From assembly GCF_003046475.1 (NCBI RefSeq), contig NZ_PZZZ01000003.1, forward strand, positions 434,001-498,000: a stretch of DNA of 64,000 bases, in the 5' to 3' direction. A model generated the notes under the pieces. It saw only the letters and a program-made list of their open reading frames with translations, had not been told where the DNA came from and searched no databases. This stretch comes from Mycoplana dimorpha (lineage in GTDB: Bacteria; Pseudomonadota; Alphaproteobacteria; Rhizobiales; Rhizobiaceae). Of this stretch, positions 18,518 to 27,596 are shown one piece after another. How positions within the stretch are numbered: position 1 is the stretch's first letter; every line of letters begins with the position of its first letter. The position numbers were made by a program, and so were the translations under genes.

Positions 18518-19612
18518 ATGTCGTCCCACCTGACAATCCTCGGCATCGAGACGAGCTGCGACGAGACCGCGGCGGCGGTCGTCGCGCGCGAGGTGGACGG
18601 CCGTGGAACGATCCTCGGCGAGGTGGTGCTGAGCCAGCTCGACGAGCACAGCGCCTATGGCGGCGTCGTGCCCGAGATCGCCGCGCGCGCCCATGTCGAG
18701 GCGCTGGATACGCTGATTGGCCAGGCGCTGGCGCGAGCCGGCAAGACGCTTGACGATGTCGATGCCATCGCGGCGACCAGCGGGCCGGGTCTGATCGGCG
18801 GCCTGATCGTCGGGCTGATGACCGGAAAGGCGATCGCTCGTGCCAAGGGCAAGCCGCTCTATGCAGTCAACCATCTCGAAGGCCATGCCCTGACCGCCCG
18901 CCTGACCGACGGCCTGCCGTTTCCCTACCTGATGCTGCTCGTTTCCGGCGGCCATACCCAGCTCGTTCTGGTGCGCGGCGTCGGCGACTACGAGCGCTGG
19001 GGCACGACGATCGACGATGCGCTCGGCGAGGCCTTCGACAAGACCGCGAAGCTGCTCGGCCTTCCGTATCCGGGCGGGCCGGCAGTCGAGAAGGCGGCGG
19101 AAACGGGCAATCCCGACCGCTTCTCCTTCCCGCGCCCGCTGGTCGGCGAGAAACGGCTGGACTTCTCATTCTCTGGACTGAAGACGGCGGTCCGCCAGGC
19201 GGCCCAGTCGATCGAGCCGGTCACCGACCAGGACATCGCCGACATCTGCGCGTCGTTCCAGAAGGCGGTTGCTCGAACGCTGAAAGACCGCATCGGCCGC
19301 GGCCTCGAGCGCTTCCGGCAGGAATTTCCGACCGCCGCTGATCCGGCGCTGGTGGTCGCCGGCGGGGTCGCCGCCAACAAGGTGCTGCGCTCGACGCTCC
19401 AGGAGCTGTGCGATCGCAACCGCTTCCGTTTCGTGGCACCGCCGCTATCGCTTTGCACCGACAATGCGGCGATGATCGCCTGGGCGGGGCTGGAGCGGAT
19501 GGCAGTCGGACTGTCTCCCGACGATCTCACCGTGGCGCCGCGCTCGCGCTGGCCGCTGGACGAAGATGCCGCCGCCAAACTCGGCTCGGGCAAACGGGGA
19601 GCTAAGGCATGA
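18518..19612 (+). CDS. tsaD: tRNA N6-adenosine threonylcarbamoyltransferase
   Basis: Transfers the threonylcarbamoyl group to A37 of ANN-decoding tRNAs, with TsaB/TsaE. It is an ASKHA-fold protein of 364 residues: [16 protein letters not shown] at the start, the metal-binding pair in NHLEGHA (His about 119 and 123), VSGGHTQL, and the C-terminal [12 protein letters not shown]. The true start is the ATG at 18518; the long in-frame extension upstream is antisense to hemC. It overlaps gpsA by four bases. Confidence 0.97.
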   Translation: MSSHLTILGIETSCDETAAAVVAREVDGRGTILGEVVLSQLDEHSAYGGVVPEIAARAHVEALDTLIGQALARAGKTLDDVDAIAATSGPGLIGGLIVGLMTGKAIARAKGKPLYAVNHLEGHALTARLTDGLPFPYLMLLVSGGHTQLVLVRGVGDYERWGTTIDDALGEAFDKTAKLLGLPYPGGPAVEKAAETGNPDRFSFPRPLVGEKRLDFSFSGLKTAVRQAAQSIEPVTDQDIADICASFQKAVARTLKDRIGRGLERFRQEFPTAADPALVVAGGVAANKVLRSTLQELCDRNRFRFVAPPLSLCTDNAAMIAWAGLERMAVGLSPDDLTVAPRSRWPLDEDAAAKLGSGKRGAKA

Positions 19613-20601
19613 GCGAGCAGTCGCACGTCGTCGTCGTCGGTGCCGGGGCGTTCGGCACGGCGCTCGCTACCGTTGTCGCCGAAACCGGCGAGAGCCGCGT
19701 CACGCTGCTGGCCCGGCGCGCCGAGACGGTCGCGGCGATCGTCGCGAGCTGTCGCAACGAGGCGGTCCTGCCCGGCATCACCCTGTCGGCGTCCCTCGAA
19801 GCCACGCTCGATCGCGCCGTTCTCGAAGACGCCTCGGTGGTGCTGTTTGCCATGCCGTCGCAGGCGCAGCGCGAGGCGGCGCGGGAGCTTGCGGGCCACC
19901 TTCCCGATGGTGCCGCGGTCGTCATCTGCGCCAAGGGCATGGAGAAGGCGAGCGGCCGGCTGCTGACCGACGTGCTCGAGGAAGAGCTGCCGCGCCGGCA
20001 TGTCGCGGTGCTCTCCGGCCCCGGTTTTGCCGCCGACATCGCGCGCGGCCTGCCGACGGCAATGGTGATCGCGGCCTCGACGCTGGAGCGGGCCGCTGAC
20101 CTGGCACACGTCCTTTCCGGCCCGACCTTCCGCCTCTACCCCTCCGTCGACCGCATCGGCGTGCAACTCGGCGGCGCGCTCAAGAATGTGTTGGCGATCG
20201 CCTGCGGCATTGTCGAGGGCGCCGGACTCGGCGATTCCGCCCGGGCGGCGCTGATCTCGCGGGGGCTGGCGGAAATGTCGCGCTTCGTCGCGGCCCATGG
20301 CGGCGATGCGGCGACCGTGACCGGTCTCTCCGGACTGGGCGATCTCGTTTTGACCGGCACCAGCCACCAGTCGCGCAACCTGCGCTTCGGCATCGCGCTC
20401 GGGCGGCAGGGCAATGCGGAGGGCTGGGCCGGGGAACTTGTCGAAGGTGCCTTCGCCGCCGGCGTGGCCTCGAAGATCGCCGCCGAGCGCAACATCAGCA
20501 TGCCGATCACCGATGCGGTGGCGGCGATCATCGACGGCAGGCTCGCCCTTGCCACCGCCATCGGCCAGCTGATGAGCCGGCCGATCACACAGGAATTCTG
20601 A
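19609..20601 (+). CDS. gpsA: Glycerol-3-phosphate dehydrogenase [NAD(P)+]
   Basis: Reduces dihydroxyacetone phosphate to sn-glycerol 3-phosphate for phospholipid synthesis. The protein has 330 residues, with the Rossmann motif [12 protein letters not shown] at residues 8-19, [23 protein letters not shown] and the catalytic-region segment [13 protein letters not shown]. It is translationally coupled to tsaD (ATGA). This tsaD-gpsA-YciI-EVE order is common in alphaproteobacteria. Confidence 0.96.
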   Translation: MSEQSHVVVVGAGAFGTALATVVAETGESRVTLLARRAETVAAIVASCRNEAVLPGITLSASLEATLDRAVLEDASVVLFAMPSQAQREAARELAGHLPDGAAVVICAKGMEKASGRLLTDVLEEELPRRHVAVLSGPGFAADIARGLPTAMVIAASTLERAADLAHVLSGPTFRLYPSVDRIGVQLGGALKNVLAIACGIVEGAGLGDSARAALISRGLAEMSRFVAAHGGDAATVTGLSGLGDLVLTGTSHQSRNLRFGIALGRQGNAEGWAGELVEGAFAAGVASKIAAERNISMPITDAVAAIIDGRLALATAIGQLMSRPITQEF

Positions 20602-20616
20602 GGAGGAAGAAACGAC

Positions 20617-20910
20617 ATGCTCTTCGCCCTTTTGTGCACCGACAAGCCTGGCGCCCTGCAGGTGCGGCTCGACACACGACCCGAGCACCTGGCCTACCTG
20701 AACAGGCTGAACGAGGAGGGGAAGCTCGCCTTTGCCGGCCCGTTCCTTGGTGAAGACGGCAAGCCGAACGGCAGCCTCGTCGTGGTCAAGGCTGAGACGA
20801 TCGAAGCAGCGCGCGACCTCGCAGACGCCGACCCCTACGCAAAGGCCGGCCTGTTCGCCGGCGTCGAGATCAAACCCTGGAACTGGGTCTTCAACAATCC
20901 GGAGGCCTGA
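20617..20910 (+). CDS. YciI family protein
   Basis: A 97-residue protein with the dimeric ferredoxin-like YciI fold: FALLCTDKPGA at the start, HLAYLNRLNEEGKLAFAGPFL with the conserved histidine, and DPYAKAGLFAGVEIKPW at the end. YciI proteins are thought to bind or turn over small molecules; the substrate is unknown. A good ribosome binding site (gaggagga) lies upstream. It is followed six bases later by the EVE gene. A second, more divergent YciI-like gene occurs at 56482 between sucA and sucB. Confidence 0.9.
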   Translation: MLFALLCTDKPGALQVRLDTRPEHLAYLNRLNEEGKLAFAGPFLGEDGKPNGSLVVVKAETIEAARDLADADPYAKAGLFAGVEIKPWNWVFNNPEA

Positions 20911-20915
20911 GGCGA

Positions 20916-21347
20916 ATGGCATACTGGCTGTACAAGTCCGAACCCTTCAAGTGGTCCTGGGACATGCAGAAGGAAGCGGGCGAAAAGGGCACCGAGTGGA
21001 ACGGCGTGCGCAACTACCTGGCGCGCAACAACATGCGGGCGATGAAGATCGGCGATAAGGGCTTCTTCTACCACTCCAACGAGGGGCTGGAGATCGTCGG
21101 CATCACCGAGGTCTGTGCGCTGTCGCATCCGGATTCCACGGCCGGCGACGACCATCGCTGGGACTGTGTCGACATCCGCGCCGTCTGCGACATGCCGCGC
21201 CCGGTTTCGTTGAAGGAAATCAAGGCAAACCCGAAGCTGGAAAACATGTCGCTCGTCACCTCCATGCGGCTTTCCGTCCAGCCGGTGACCGAGGAGGAGT
21301 GGCTCGAGGTCTGCCGCATGGGCGGCCTCGACGATCCGCCACGCTGA
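20916..21347 (+). CDS. EVE domain-containing protein
   Basis: A 143-residue single EVE domain, a PUA-like fold: YWLYKSEPFKWSWDMQ, WNGVRNYLARNNMR, FYHSNEGLEIVGI. EVE/YTH-like domains read modified bases in DNA or RNA. In some restriction systems they are fused to nucleases, but this stand-alone form in the tsaD-gpsA neighbourhood is a widespread housekeeping version of unknown target. It lies in a run of same-strand genes with 5-15 base gaps, so it is probably co-transcribed from the tsaD promoter. Confidence 0.92.
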   Translation: MAYWLYKSEPFKWSWDMQKEAGEKGTEWNGVRNYLARNNMRAMKIGDKGFFYHSNEGLEIVGITEVCALSHPDSTAGDDHRWDCVDIRAVCDMPRPVSLKEIKANPKLENMSLVTSMRLSVQPVTEEEWLEVCRMGGLDDPPR

Positions 21348-21354
21348 TCATCCC

Positions 21355-22014
21355 GTGAAGACCGATCCAGAGCGCTTCATTCTCGACAACACATCGGTGC
21401 TGTCGCCGCCGCACGTGCCGGAGATCCGGCTGCGGCTGGCATCGGAAGCCCACGATCTCTGGCTGAAGACGGAGGAGGAGCTGGAGGAAATCGGTCTGCC
21501 GCCGCCGTTCTGGGCCTTCGCCTGGGCGGGCGGGCAGGGACTTGCCCGTTACGTCCTTGATCATCCCGCCACGGTGCGCGGTTGCAGCGTGCTCGATTTC
21601 GCGAGCGGCTCGGGTCTGGTCGCGATTGCAGCGAAGCTGGCCGGCGCCGCCGAGGTCGTGGCGGCCGACATCGACCCGTTGTCACAGACGGCGATCCGCC
21701 TGAACGCCGCACTTAACGGCGTGCGGATCGACCATCGGGGGGATGACCTCATCGGGCAGGACCTCGGCTGGGACGTGGTTCTGGCCGGCGACGTCTTCTA
21801 CGACCGGACCTTTGCCTTGGCGTTGATACCGTGGTTCAGCCGCCTGGCGGGGCGCGGCGCCACCGTGCTCGTCGGCGATCCGGGCCGGTCGTACTGCCCG
21901 CGCGAGCAGATGCATTCGCTTGTGACCTACGAGGTTCCCGTCACCCGGGCGCTCGAGGACAGCGAGATCAAGCGGACGACGGTGTGGCGCTTCCTTCCGG
22001 ATCCCGCCTCATGA
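21355..22014 (+). CDS. Class I SAM methyltransferase, ETFB lysine methyltransferase-like
   Basis: A 219-residue Rossmann-fold methyltransferase. SAM-binding motif I is VLDFASGSGLVAIAA at about residues 79-93, followed by EVVAADIDPLSQTAI. The DxFY-type post-motif GDVFYD is typical of family 16 (METTL20/ETFBKMT, nicotinamide N-methyltransferase-like) enzymes. Bacterial members of this group methylate lysines of the electron transfer flavoprotein beta subunit; that target is inferred by family only. It starts with GTG seven bases after the EVE stop. Confidence 0.75.
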   Translation: MKTDPERFILDNTSVLSPPHVPEIRLRLASEAHDLWLKTEEELEEIGLPPPFWAFAWAGGQGLARYVLDHPATVRGCSVLDFASGSGLVAIAAKLAGAAEVVAADIDPLSQTAIRLNAALNGVRIDHRGDDLIGQDLGWDVVLAGDVFYDRTFALALIPWFSRLAGRGATVLVGDPGRSYCPREQMHSLVTYEVPVTRALEDSEIKRTTVWRFLPDPAS

Positions 22015-22420
22015 GGGCTTGCGCGCTGCAAACGGGGCGCGACGCGAAAGAATCTTCATCGAGTGTGAAAAAAGGGCTTTACAGGGTTTTCGGCGCCGGT
22101 TGCACCCCGGTTGCCGCGACTCGGCACGGTAGTGGTGCGGATTCAGCATGTGGTGGGGGAAGATGCCGGAAAGTCAACATGTTGTGGGGAACAAAAGCGG
22201 AATCTCCGTGAGTCTTCGTTTCGTGTCCGATTCGTTCGCAAGGTGTTCCGTTCGCCCTTCGCAAAGGGTGCTCGACGCTGGTATAACGCCCCGGAAGTAG
22301 CGGAAAAAGCCTGATGATCCGCCTGCTGCCCTTGTCTTTGCGGGCCGTGATGGGCATTTGTGTTGCCGGCATCCGCAACTCGATCGGTGCCGGACGTGAG
22401 ATAGTTTTTCGAGGCAAGCC
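22015..22420. other. Intergenic region upstream of the helicase gene
   Basis: About 400 bases without a supported gene. It contains the paired direct repeats at 22143-22191, a small hairpin cccttcgcaaaggg at 22255-22268, and TTCGCAAGG-like segments. The open frames crossing it on either strand have no family features. The helicase promoter should lie here; I cannot place it with confidence. Confidence 0.4.
22143..22191 (+). repeat. Two near-identical 18-19 bp direct repeats, 31 bp apart
   Basis: tcagcatgtggtgggggaa (22143-22161) and tcaacatgttgtggggaa (22174-22191) differ by two substitutions and one indel. The 31-bp start-to-start distance is close to three helical turns, so both copies face the same side. 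They sit about 230 bases upstream of the helicase start and may be regulator sites. Confidence 0.4.
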
Positions 22421-25400
22421 TTGTCCGTTGCACCGATGATATTGAGCGGCCGCGGTGTAACCGCGGTGCTTGGGCCGACCAATACCGGCAAGACCCATTA
22501 CGCAATTGAACGTATGGTGTCGTACGAGACGGGCGTGATCGGCCTGCCACTCAGGCTGCTGGCGCGCGAGGTCTACACGCGCCTGGTGGAGAGGGTCGGC
22601 CACCACAACGTCGCCCTCATCACCGGGGAGGAGAAGATCACCCCCCATATGGCGCGCTATTCGGTGTGCACGGTGGAGGCGATGCCGCGCGAGACGCGCG
22701 CCGCCTTCGTCGCGATCGACGAGGTCCAGCTCGCCGGCGATCTCGAGCGCGGCCACATCTTCACTGATCGGATCCTGCATCTGCGCGGACGGGACGAGAC
22801 GCTGCTCCTGGGTGCGGCCACGATGAAGCCGATCCTCGAGCATCTGCTGCCCGGCATCAACGTGATCGAGCGGCCGCGCCTGTCGCAGCTTTTCTATGCG
22901 GGCTCGAAGAAGATCACGCGCCTGCCGCAGCGCACCGCGATCGTCGCCTTCTCGGCCGACGAGGTCTATGCCATCGCCGAGCTGATCCGCCGCCAGCGCG
23001 GCGGGGCGGCCGTCGTGCTCGGGGCGCTGTCGCCACGCACCCGCAATGCCCAGGTCGGGCTCTACCAGGAGGGCGACGTCGAATACCTGGTCGCCACCGA
23101 CGCGATCGGCATGGGCCTGAACCTCGACGTCGACCACGTCGCCTTCGCCCAGGACCGGAAATTCGACGGCTACCAGTTCCGCAACCTCAATCCCGGCGAA
23201 CTCGGCCAGATCGCCGGCCGCGCCGGCCGCCACCTTCGGGACGGCACCTTCGGGGTCACCGGTAGCGTTGATCCGTTCGAGCCGGAACTCATCGAGCGCA
23301 TCGAGGCGCACGAGTTCGATCCGGTTCGGGTGCTGCAGTGGCGCTCCAAGCGGCTGGATTTTTCCTCGATCGCCAGCCTCAAGGCGAGCCTGGAGGCGGC
23401 GCCGACCGTCAGCGGCTTGGCCCGGGCGCTGCCGGCCGTTGACCAGCAGGCGCTGGAGCATCTCTCCCGCTACCCCGACATCAAGGACATGGCGACCACG
23501 CCGGAACGCGTCGAGAAGCTGTGGGAGGCCTGCGCATTGCCGGACTACCGGCGCATCACGCCGGCCCAGCATGCCGACCTGATCTCTACCCTCTATGCCG
23601 ATCTCGTCCGGCGCGGTACTGTAAACGAGGACTTCCTGGCCGAGCAGGTGCGGCGTGCCGATCGGACCGATGGCGAGATCGACACGCTTTCGGCGCGAAT
23701 CGCACAGATAAGGACTTGGACCTATGTATCGAATCGGCCGGACTGGCTTGCCGATCCGACACACTGGCAGGAAAAGACGCGGGAAATCGAGGACCGATTG
23801 TCCGACGCGTTACATGAACGGTTGACGAAACGCTTTGTTGATCGCAGGACATCTGTGCTCATGAAGCGCCTGAGAGAGAATGCGATGCTGGAAGCCGAAA
23901 TCAGTGTTAATGGCGATGTCTTCGTGGAAGGACATCATGTGGGGCAGTTGGCCGGTTTCCGGTTCACGCTCGCTTCGGGCGCGGAGGGCCCGGATGCGAA
24001 AGCCGTACAAGGTGCCGCCCAGAAGGCGCTGGCGCTCGAGTTCGAGGCGCGCGCCGCCCGGCTCCATGCGGCTGGCAACGGTGATCTCGCCGTCGGCTCC
24101 GACGGTACCGTGCGCTGGCTCGGCGATCCGGTGGCGCGGCTTGCCGCCAGCGATCACGTCATGCGTCCGCGGGTCATCCTGCTCGCCGACGAGCAGTTGA
24201 CCGGCAGCGCCCGCGATCACGTCGCCGCCCGCATCGAACGCTTCGTCAACCATCACATCGCCACCGTGCTGAAGCCGCTAGACGACCTGTCGCGCGCCGA
24301 GGACCTGCAGGGGCTCGCCAAGGGGCTGGCCTTCCAGCTCGTCGAGAATCTCGGCGTGCTGTTCCGCCGCGACGTGGCCGAGGACGTCAAGTCGCTCGAC
24401 CAGGAGGCGCGTGCGTCGATCCGCAAGCACGGCATCCGCTTCGGCGCCTACCACATCTTCATGCCGGCGCTACTGAAGCCGGCTCCGGCCGAACTGATCA
24501 CGCTGCTCTGGGCGCTGAAGAACGATGGCCTCGACAAGCCCGGCTACGGCGAACTGATCCCGGCGCTGGCCGCCGGCCGCACGTCGGTCGTCGCCGACCC
24601 GAGCTTCGAGCGGACCTTCTACAAGCTCGCTGGCTTCCGCTTCCTCGGCAAGCGGGCCGTGCGCATCGACATCCTGGAGCGTCTGGCCGATCTGATCCGT
24701 CCGCTGCTGCAGTGGAAGCCCGGCACGACGCCGCGGCCCGAGGGCGCCTATGACGGCCGCCGCTTCACCGCCACCACCTCGATGCTCTCCATCCTGGGCG
24801 CCACCCCCGAGGACATGGAAGAGATCCTGAAGGGCCTCGGCTACCGCGCCGACAGCGTCAAGCCGGAAGAGGCTGCCGCTTTCCTTGCCGCGGAGGATGC
24901 GAAGACCCAGGCGGCCGCCGCTGTCGAGCCCGGGGCCGTCGATGCAGGCGCCGAAGAAGCAGCTGCACAGCCTGAGACCGCCGCGACCGCGGACGCCGAG
25001 ATTGCCGCCGTCACGGATGCCGACGCCGGAACTGCCGCCGCCGACGTCGACAGCGAAGCTGCAGCGGCAGCGGAGAACGGTGCGGCATCGGGCGAGGCGC
25101 CCACAGCCGCGTCGAGTGAAGAGACCGCAGCCACCGTAAGCGATGCCGCGGCCGGCGAGGAGACGGCTGCGAGCGACGACGTCGCTGCCGCTGAAACGGC
25201 CGACGAGGCCGCGCCGGCGGAAGCCCGGCCGGTGCTGCTGTGGCGCCCGGGCGGCCGCAACGACAACCAACGCCAGGGGCAGCGCGGGCAGGGCCAGCGC
25301 GCTCAGGGTGACCGGCAGGGCGATCGCCGCGGCCGCGAGAACGCCGGTGGCGGCCAGCGCTCCGGTGGGCGTCGCGAAGGCGAGCGCCGTGAAGGCCGGC

Positions 25401-25615
25401 CGCAGGGCGGGCGCCCGGAGTTTGCGAAGGGCCGTGACGGAAAGCCGCAGGGCGGGCGTCCGGAGCGGGGTGAGCGGAGCGACCGGCCGCAGCGCGACGA
25501 TCGCTCGGCCAAGCCGGCCAAGTTCGAGGCCCGTCCGCCGCGCAAGGACAAGCCGATCGATCCGGACTCGCCCTTCGCCAAGCTCGCCGCGCTCAAGGAG
25601 CAGATGAAGAAGTAG
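22421..25615 (+). CDS. SUV3-like DExH-box RNA helicase with long charged tail
   Basis: A helicase of about 1064 residues related to mitochondrial SUV3. Walker A GPTNTGKTH lies at residues 18-26, the Walker B/DExH variant AIDEVQ at about 98-103, and motif VI QIAGRAGR at about 266-273. A DUF-type helical region and the SUV3 C-terminal domain follow (to about 810). Then come two low-complexity tails: an Ala/Glu/Asp-rich acidic block (about 812-935) and an Arg/Gly/Gln-rich basic block (about 936-1050) with a repeated PQGGRPE. SUV3 enzymes unwind RNA for degradation. I start at the TTG (22421) because gagg lies six bases upstream; an ATG at 22436 is the alternative. The S4 gene follows within four bases. 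Confidence 0.85.
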   Translation: MSVAPMILSGRGVTAVLGPTNTGKTHYAIERMVSYETGVIGLPLRLLAREVYTRLVERVGHHNVALITGEEKITPHMARYSVCTVEAMPRETRAAFVAIDEVQLAGDLERGHIFTDRILHLRGRDETLLLGAATMKPILEHLLPGINVIERPRLSQLFYAGSKKITRLPQRTAIVAFSADEVYAIAELIRRQRGGAAVVLGALSPRTRNAQVGLYQEGDVEYLVATDAIGMGLNLDVDHVAFAQDRKFDGYQFRNLNPGELGQIAGRAGRHLRDGTFGVTGSVDPFEPELIERIEAHEFDPVRVLQWRSKRLDFSSIASLKASLEAAPTVSGLARALPAVDQQALEHLSRYPDIKDMATTPERVEKLWEACALPDYRRITPAQHADLISTLYADLVRRGTVNEDFLAEQVRRADRTDGEIDTLSARIAQIRTWTYVSNRPDWLADPTHWQEKTREIEDRLSDALHERLTKRFVDRRTSVLMKRLRENAMLEAEISVNGDVFVEGHHVGQLAGFRFTLASGAEGPDAKAVQGAAQKALALEFEARAARLHAAGNGDLAVGSDGTVRWLGDPVARLAASDHVMRPRVILLADEQLTGSARDHVAARIERFVNHHIATVLKPLDDLSRAEDLQGLAKGLAFQLVENLGVLFRRDVAEDVKSLDQEARASIRKHGIRFGAYHIFMPALLKPAPAELITLLWALKNDGLDKPGYGELIPALAAGRTSVVADPSFERTFYKLAGFRFLGKRAVRIDILERLADLIRPLLQWKPGTTPRPEGAYDGRRFTATTSMLSILGATPEDMEEILKGLGYRADSVKPEEAAAFLAAEDAKTQAAAAVEPGAVDAGAEEAAAQPETAATADAEIAAVTDADAGTAAADVDSEAAAAAENGAASGEAPTAASSEETAATVSDAAAGEETAASDDVAAAETADEAAPAEARPVLLWRPGGRNDNQRQGQRGQGQRAQGDRQGDRRGRENAGGGQRSGGRREGERREGRPQGGRPEFAKGRDGKPQGGRPERGERSDRPQRDDRSAKPAKFEARPPRKDKPIDPDSPFAKLAALKEQMKK

Positions 25616-25619
25616 GCTC

Positions 25620-26045
25620 ATGGCGGACGAACGGGAGCAGCCAACCGGTCAGGCGCGCCAGCGCATCGACAAGTGGCTGTTCTTCGCCCGGCTGCGCAAG
25701 TCTCGCTCGCTGGCGGCAAAATCCGTCGAACAGGGCGACGTCTCGGTCAACGGCCAGCCGGTGCGCCAGCCGTCGTACAACGTCAAGGCAGGCGACACCG
25801 TCGTGCTTTCGCTCGACCGCCACGACATGGTGGTCAAGGTGCTCCACCCGGGCGCCCGGCGCGGTCCTTACGAGGAGGCGCGCCTGCTCTATGACGACCT
25901 GACCCCGCCTCCGCCGCCACGGGCGGAGCGCAACCTCTTCGAACAGGCGACGCGCGAACGGGGTGCCGGCCGGCCGACCAAGCGTGAGCGGCGTGAAACC
26001 GACGCGTTGCGCCGCCGTTCCGACCTGCCGGACGATGAAGCCTGA
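25620..26045 (+). CDS. S4 domain RNA-binding protein (HslR-like)
   Basis: A 141-residue protein with an N-terminal S4 domain at about residues 12-75 (RIDKWLFFARLRKSRSLAAK, DVSVNGQPVRQPSYNVKAGD) and a basic C-terminal tail. HslR (Hsp15) relatives bind stalled 50S subunits carrying nascent chain-tRNA. The gene begins four bases after the SUV3-like helicase, so the two RNA-handling proteins are surely co-transcribed. Confidence 0.9.
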   Translation: MADEREQPTGQARQRIDKWLFFARLRKSRSLAAKSVEQGDVSVNGQPVRQPSYNVKAGDTVVLSLDRHDMVVKVLHPGARRGPYEEARLLYDDLTPPPPPRAERNLFEQATRERGAGRPTKRERRETDALRRRSDLPDDEA

Positions 26046-26086
26046 GTTCCGTCGCGCGCCTGCCGGGGCGTGGAATTCTGTACCGC

Positions 26087-26115
26087 TTGCGACCCGTTTT
26101 GCGCATGCTTTATTC
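26087..26115 (+). promoter_or_regulatory. Possible sigma-70 promoter for fdxA
   Basis: TTGCGA, 17 bases, TTATTC in a locally AT-richer stretch between the S4 gene and fdxA. The predicted start would leave a leader of about 125 bases. Confidence 0.35.
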
Positions 26116-26249
26116 TTGCAAACAGCGGGCAAAGCCTTTACCTCCACACCCACGGCGGAGGACGCCGGTGACCGTTTTCCTCCGTTGCGCCGGGTGACCG
26201 GTGAAGCTGGCCCGCCGGCCTCGGACAGGGAAATTCGCTGGAGTTACTC

Positions 26250-26588
26250 ATGACGTATGTCGTGACCGACAATTGCATCCGCTGCAAATATACCGACTGC
26301 GTCGAAGTGTGCCCGGTGGACTGCTTTTACGAAGGCGAGAACTTCCTCGTCATTCACCCGGACGAATGCATCGATTGTGGCGTCTGCGAGCCCGAATGCC
26401 CGGCCGAGGCGATCAAGCCGGATACCGAGCCAGGCCTCGACAAGTGGCTGAAAATCAACGCTGATTTTGCGCAGATCTGGCCGAACATCACCGTCAAGAA
26501 GGACCCGCTGCCCGACGCGAAGGCCTATGACGGCGAAGAGGGGAAGTACGACAAGTACTTCTCGAGCGAGCCCGGCACGGGCGATTGA
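26250..26588 (+). CDS. fdxA: Ferredoxin FdxA (7Fe type)
   Basis: A 112-residue bacterial-type ferredoxin carrying a [3Fe-4S] and a [4Fe-4S] cluster. [18 protein letters not shown] at about residues 9-26 and [12 protein letters not shown] at about 40-51 provide the cysteines; the C-terminal helix ([17 protein letters not shown]) is family-typical. It is a low-potential electron carrier; the partner is not shown by the neighbourhood. A ggag site lies upstream of the ATG. Confidence 0.96.
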   Translation: MTYVVTDNCIRCKYTDCVEVCPVDCFYEGENFLVIHPDECIDCGVCEPECPAEAIKPDTEPGLDKWLKINADFAQIWPNITVKKDPLPDAKAYDGEEGKYDKYFSSEPGTGD

Positions 26589-26968
26589 AGCGGCCGCACC
26601 GATCGGTGCGGCAACGTTCGAAGTGGGGAAAACCGGGCAGGCCATCCGAAACCGGATAGGGCAGGCTTGATGACCCATGCGAACCAAATTATTGATTTCG
26701 GCACTTTTTTGTGATAGGGTACGCTTACTGATCCAATCGAGGCACTTGGTGTGCCCGAACATCACCACGAAAGCAAACGATCCCTACGGCGCCGCTCACC
26801 TCCCATAAGCAACGTCACGTTGCTGAATTGTGAACGCGTCGTCACATCCGTTTATGCCTTCTTGGACGGAACAGGAATGGTGTCTCCGACGGTGCCCCCG
26901 TCTTTTCCGGGCGATCTCGACCCGGCCCCGGCCCTTGCCGGGAGTGTTACAGGGAGTATTTGAATAGA
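26589..26968 (+). promoter_or_regulatory. fdxA 3' palindrome, carD promoter and long carD leader
   Basis: This 380-base gap has three visible elements. A perfect 20-bp palindrome at 26593-26612 (gccgcaccga/tcggtgcggc) just after fdxA may end its transcript, although no T run follows. A promoter TTGATT, exactly 17 bases, TAGGGT lies at 26692-26720. The predicted leader of about 240 bases contains a perfect hairpin agcaacg-tca-cgttgct at 26808-26824 and a second GC-rich inverted region just before the ribosome binding site. Confidence 0.5.
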
Positions 26969-27538
26969 ATGACGACCCAGCAGAAAAAGTCTTCCACGCG
27001 CCAGGGATTCAAGACCGGTGAATCGATCGTCTATCCGGCCCATGGTGTCGGCCAGATCGTGGCCATCGAGGAGCAGGAAGTTGCCGGCATGAAGCTCGAG
27101 CTCTTTGTGATCGACTTCGAGAAGGACAAGATGCGCCTCAAGGTTCCGGTCGCCAAGGCCGTGTCCATCGGCATGCGCAAGCTGTCCGAAACCGACTTCG
27201 TCGACCGCGCGTTGAAGGTTGTGCAGGGCAAGGCCCGCGTCAAGCGCACCATGTGGTCGCGGCGGGCGCAGGAATACGACGCGAAGATCAATTCCGGCGA
27301 CCTGATCTCGATCGCGGAGGTCGTTCGCGATCTCTATCGCGCCGAGAACCAGCCCGAGCAGTCCTATTCGGAGCGTCAGCTCTACGAAGCCGCCCTCGAC
27401 CGGATGGCCCGTGAGATCGCCGCCGTCAACAAGATGTCGGAAACCGAGGCCGTCCGTCTCGTCGAGGCCAACCTCAACAAGGGGCCGAAGCGTGGCAAGA
27501 TCGTCGAGGAAGACGATGCCCAGGACGAAGCCGCCTAA
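26969..27538 (+). CDS. CarD family transcriptional regulator
   Basis: A 189-residue CarD/CdnL-like protein that binds the RNA polymerase beta subunit and stabilises open complexes at rRNA and other promoters. The N-terminal Tudor-like RNAP-interaction domain contains SIVYPAHGVGQIVAIEEQE and the conserved LELFVIDFEKDKMRLKVP; the C-terminal part is helical (VVRDLYRAENQPEQSYSERQ). I start at the ATG that gives MTTQQKKSSTRQGFKTGE; a TTG three codons upstream is too close to the gggag site. An intrinsic terminator follows. Confidence 0.93.
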   Translation: MTTQQKKSSTRQGFKTGESIVYPAHGVGQIVAIEEQEVAGMKLELFVIDFEKDKMRLKVPVAKAVSIGMRKLSETDFVDRALKVVQGKARVKRTMWSRRAQEYDAKINSGDLISIAEVVRDLYRAENQPEQSYSERQLYEAALDRMAREIAAVNKMSETEAVRLVEANLNKGPKRGKIVEEDDAQDEAA

Positions 27539-27564
27539 CGGCCTGTTTCAACTTTGAAGCTTTG

Positions 27565-27592
27565 AACCCGGCTGGCATCCAGCCGGGTTTTT
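27565..27592 (+). terminator. Rho-independent terminator after carD
   Basis: aacccggctgg-cat-ccagccgggttttt: a long GC-rich stem with a three-base loop and a T run. One of the clearest terminators in the window. Confidence 0.93.
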
Positions 27593-27596
27593 CTTT

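Noticed and set aside
20916-21347. EVE protein as part of a defence island
   Set aside because: It sits in the common tsaD-gpsA-YciI cluster with no nuclease, restriction or mobile genes near it.
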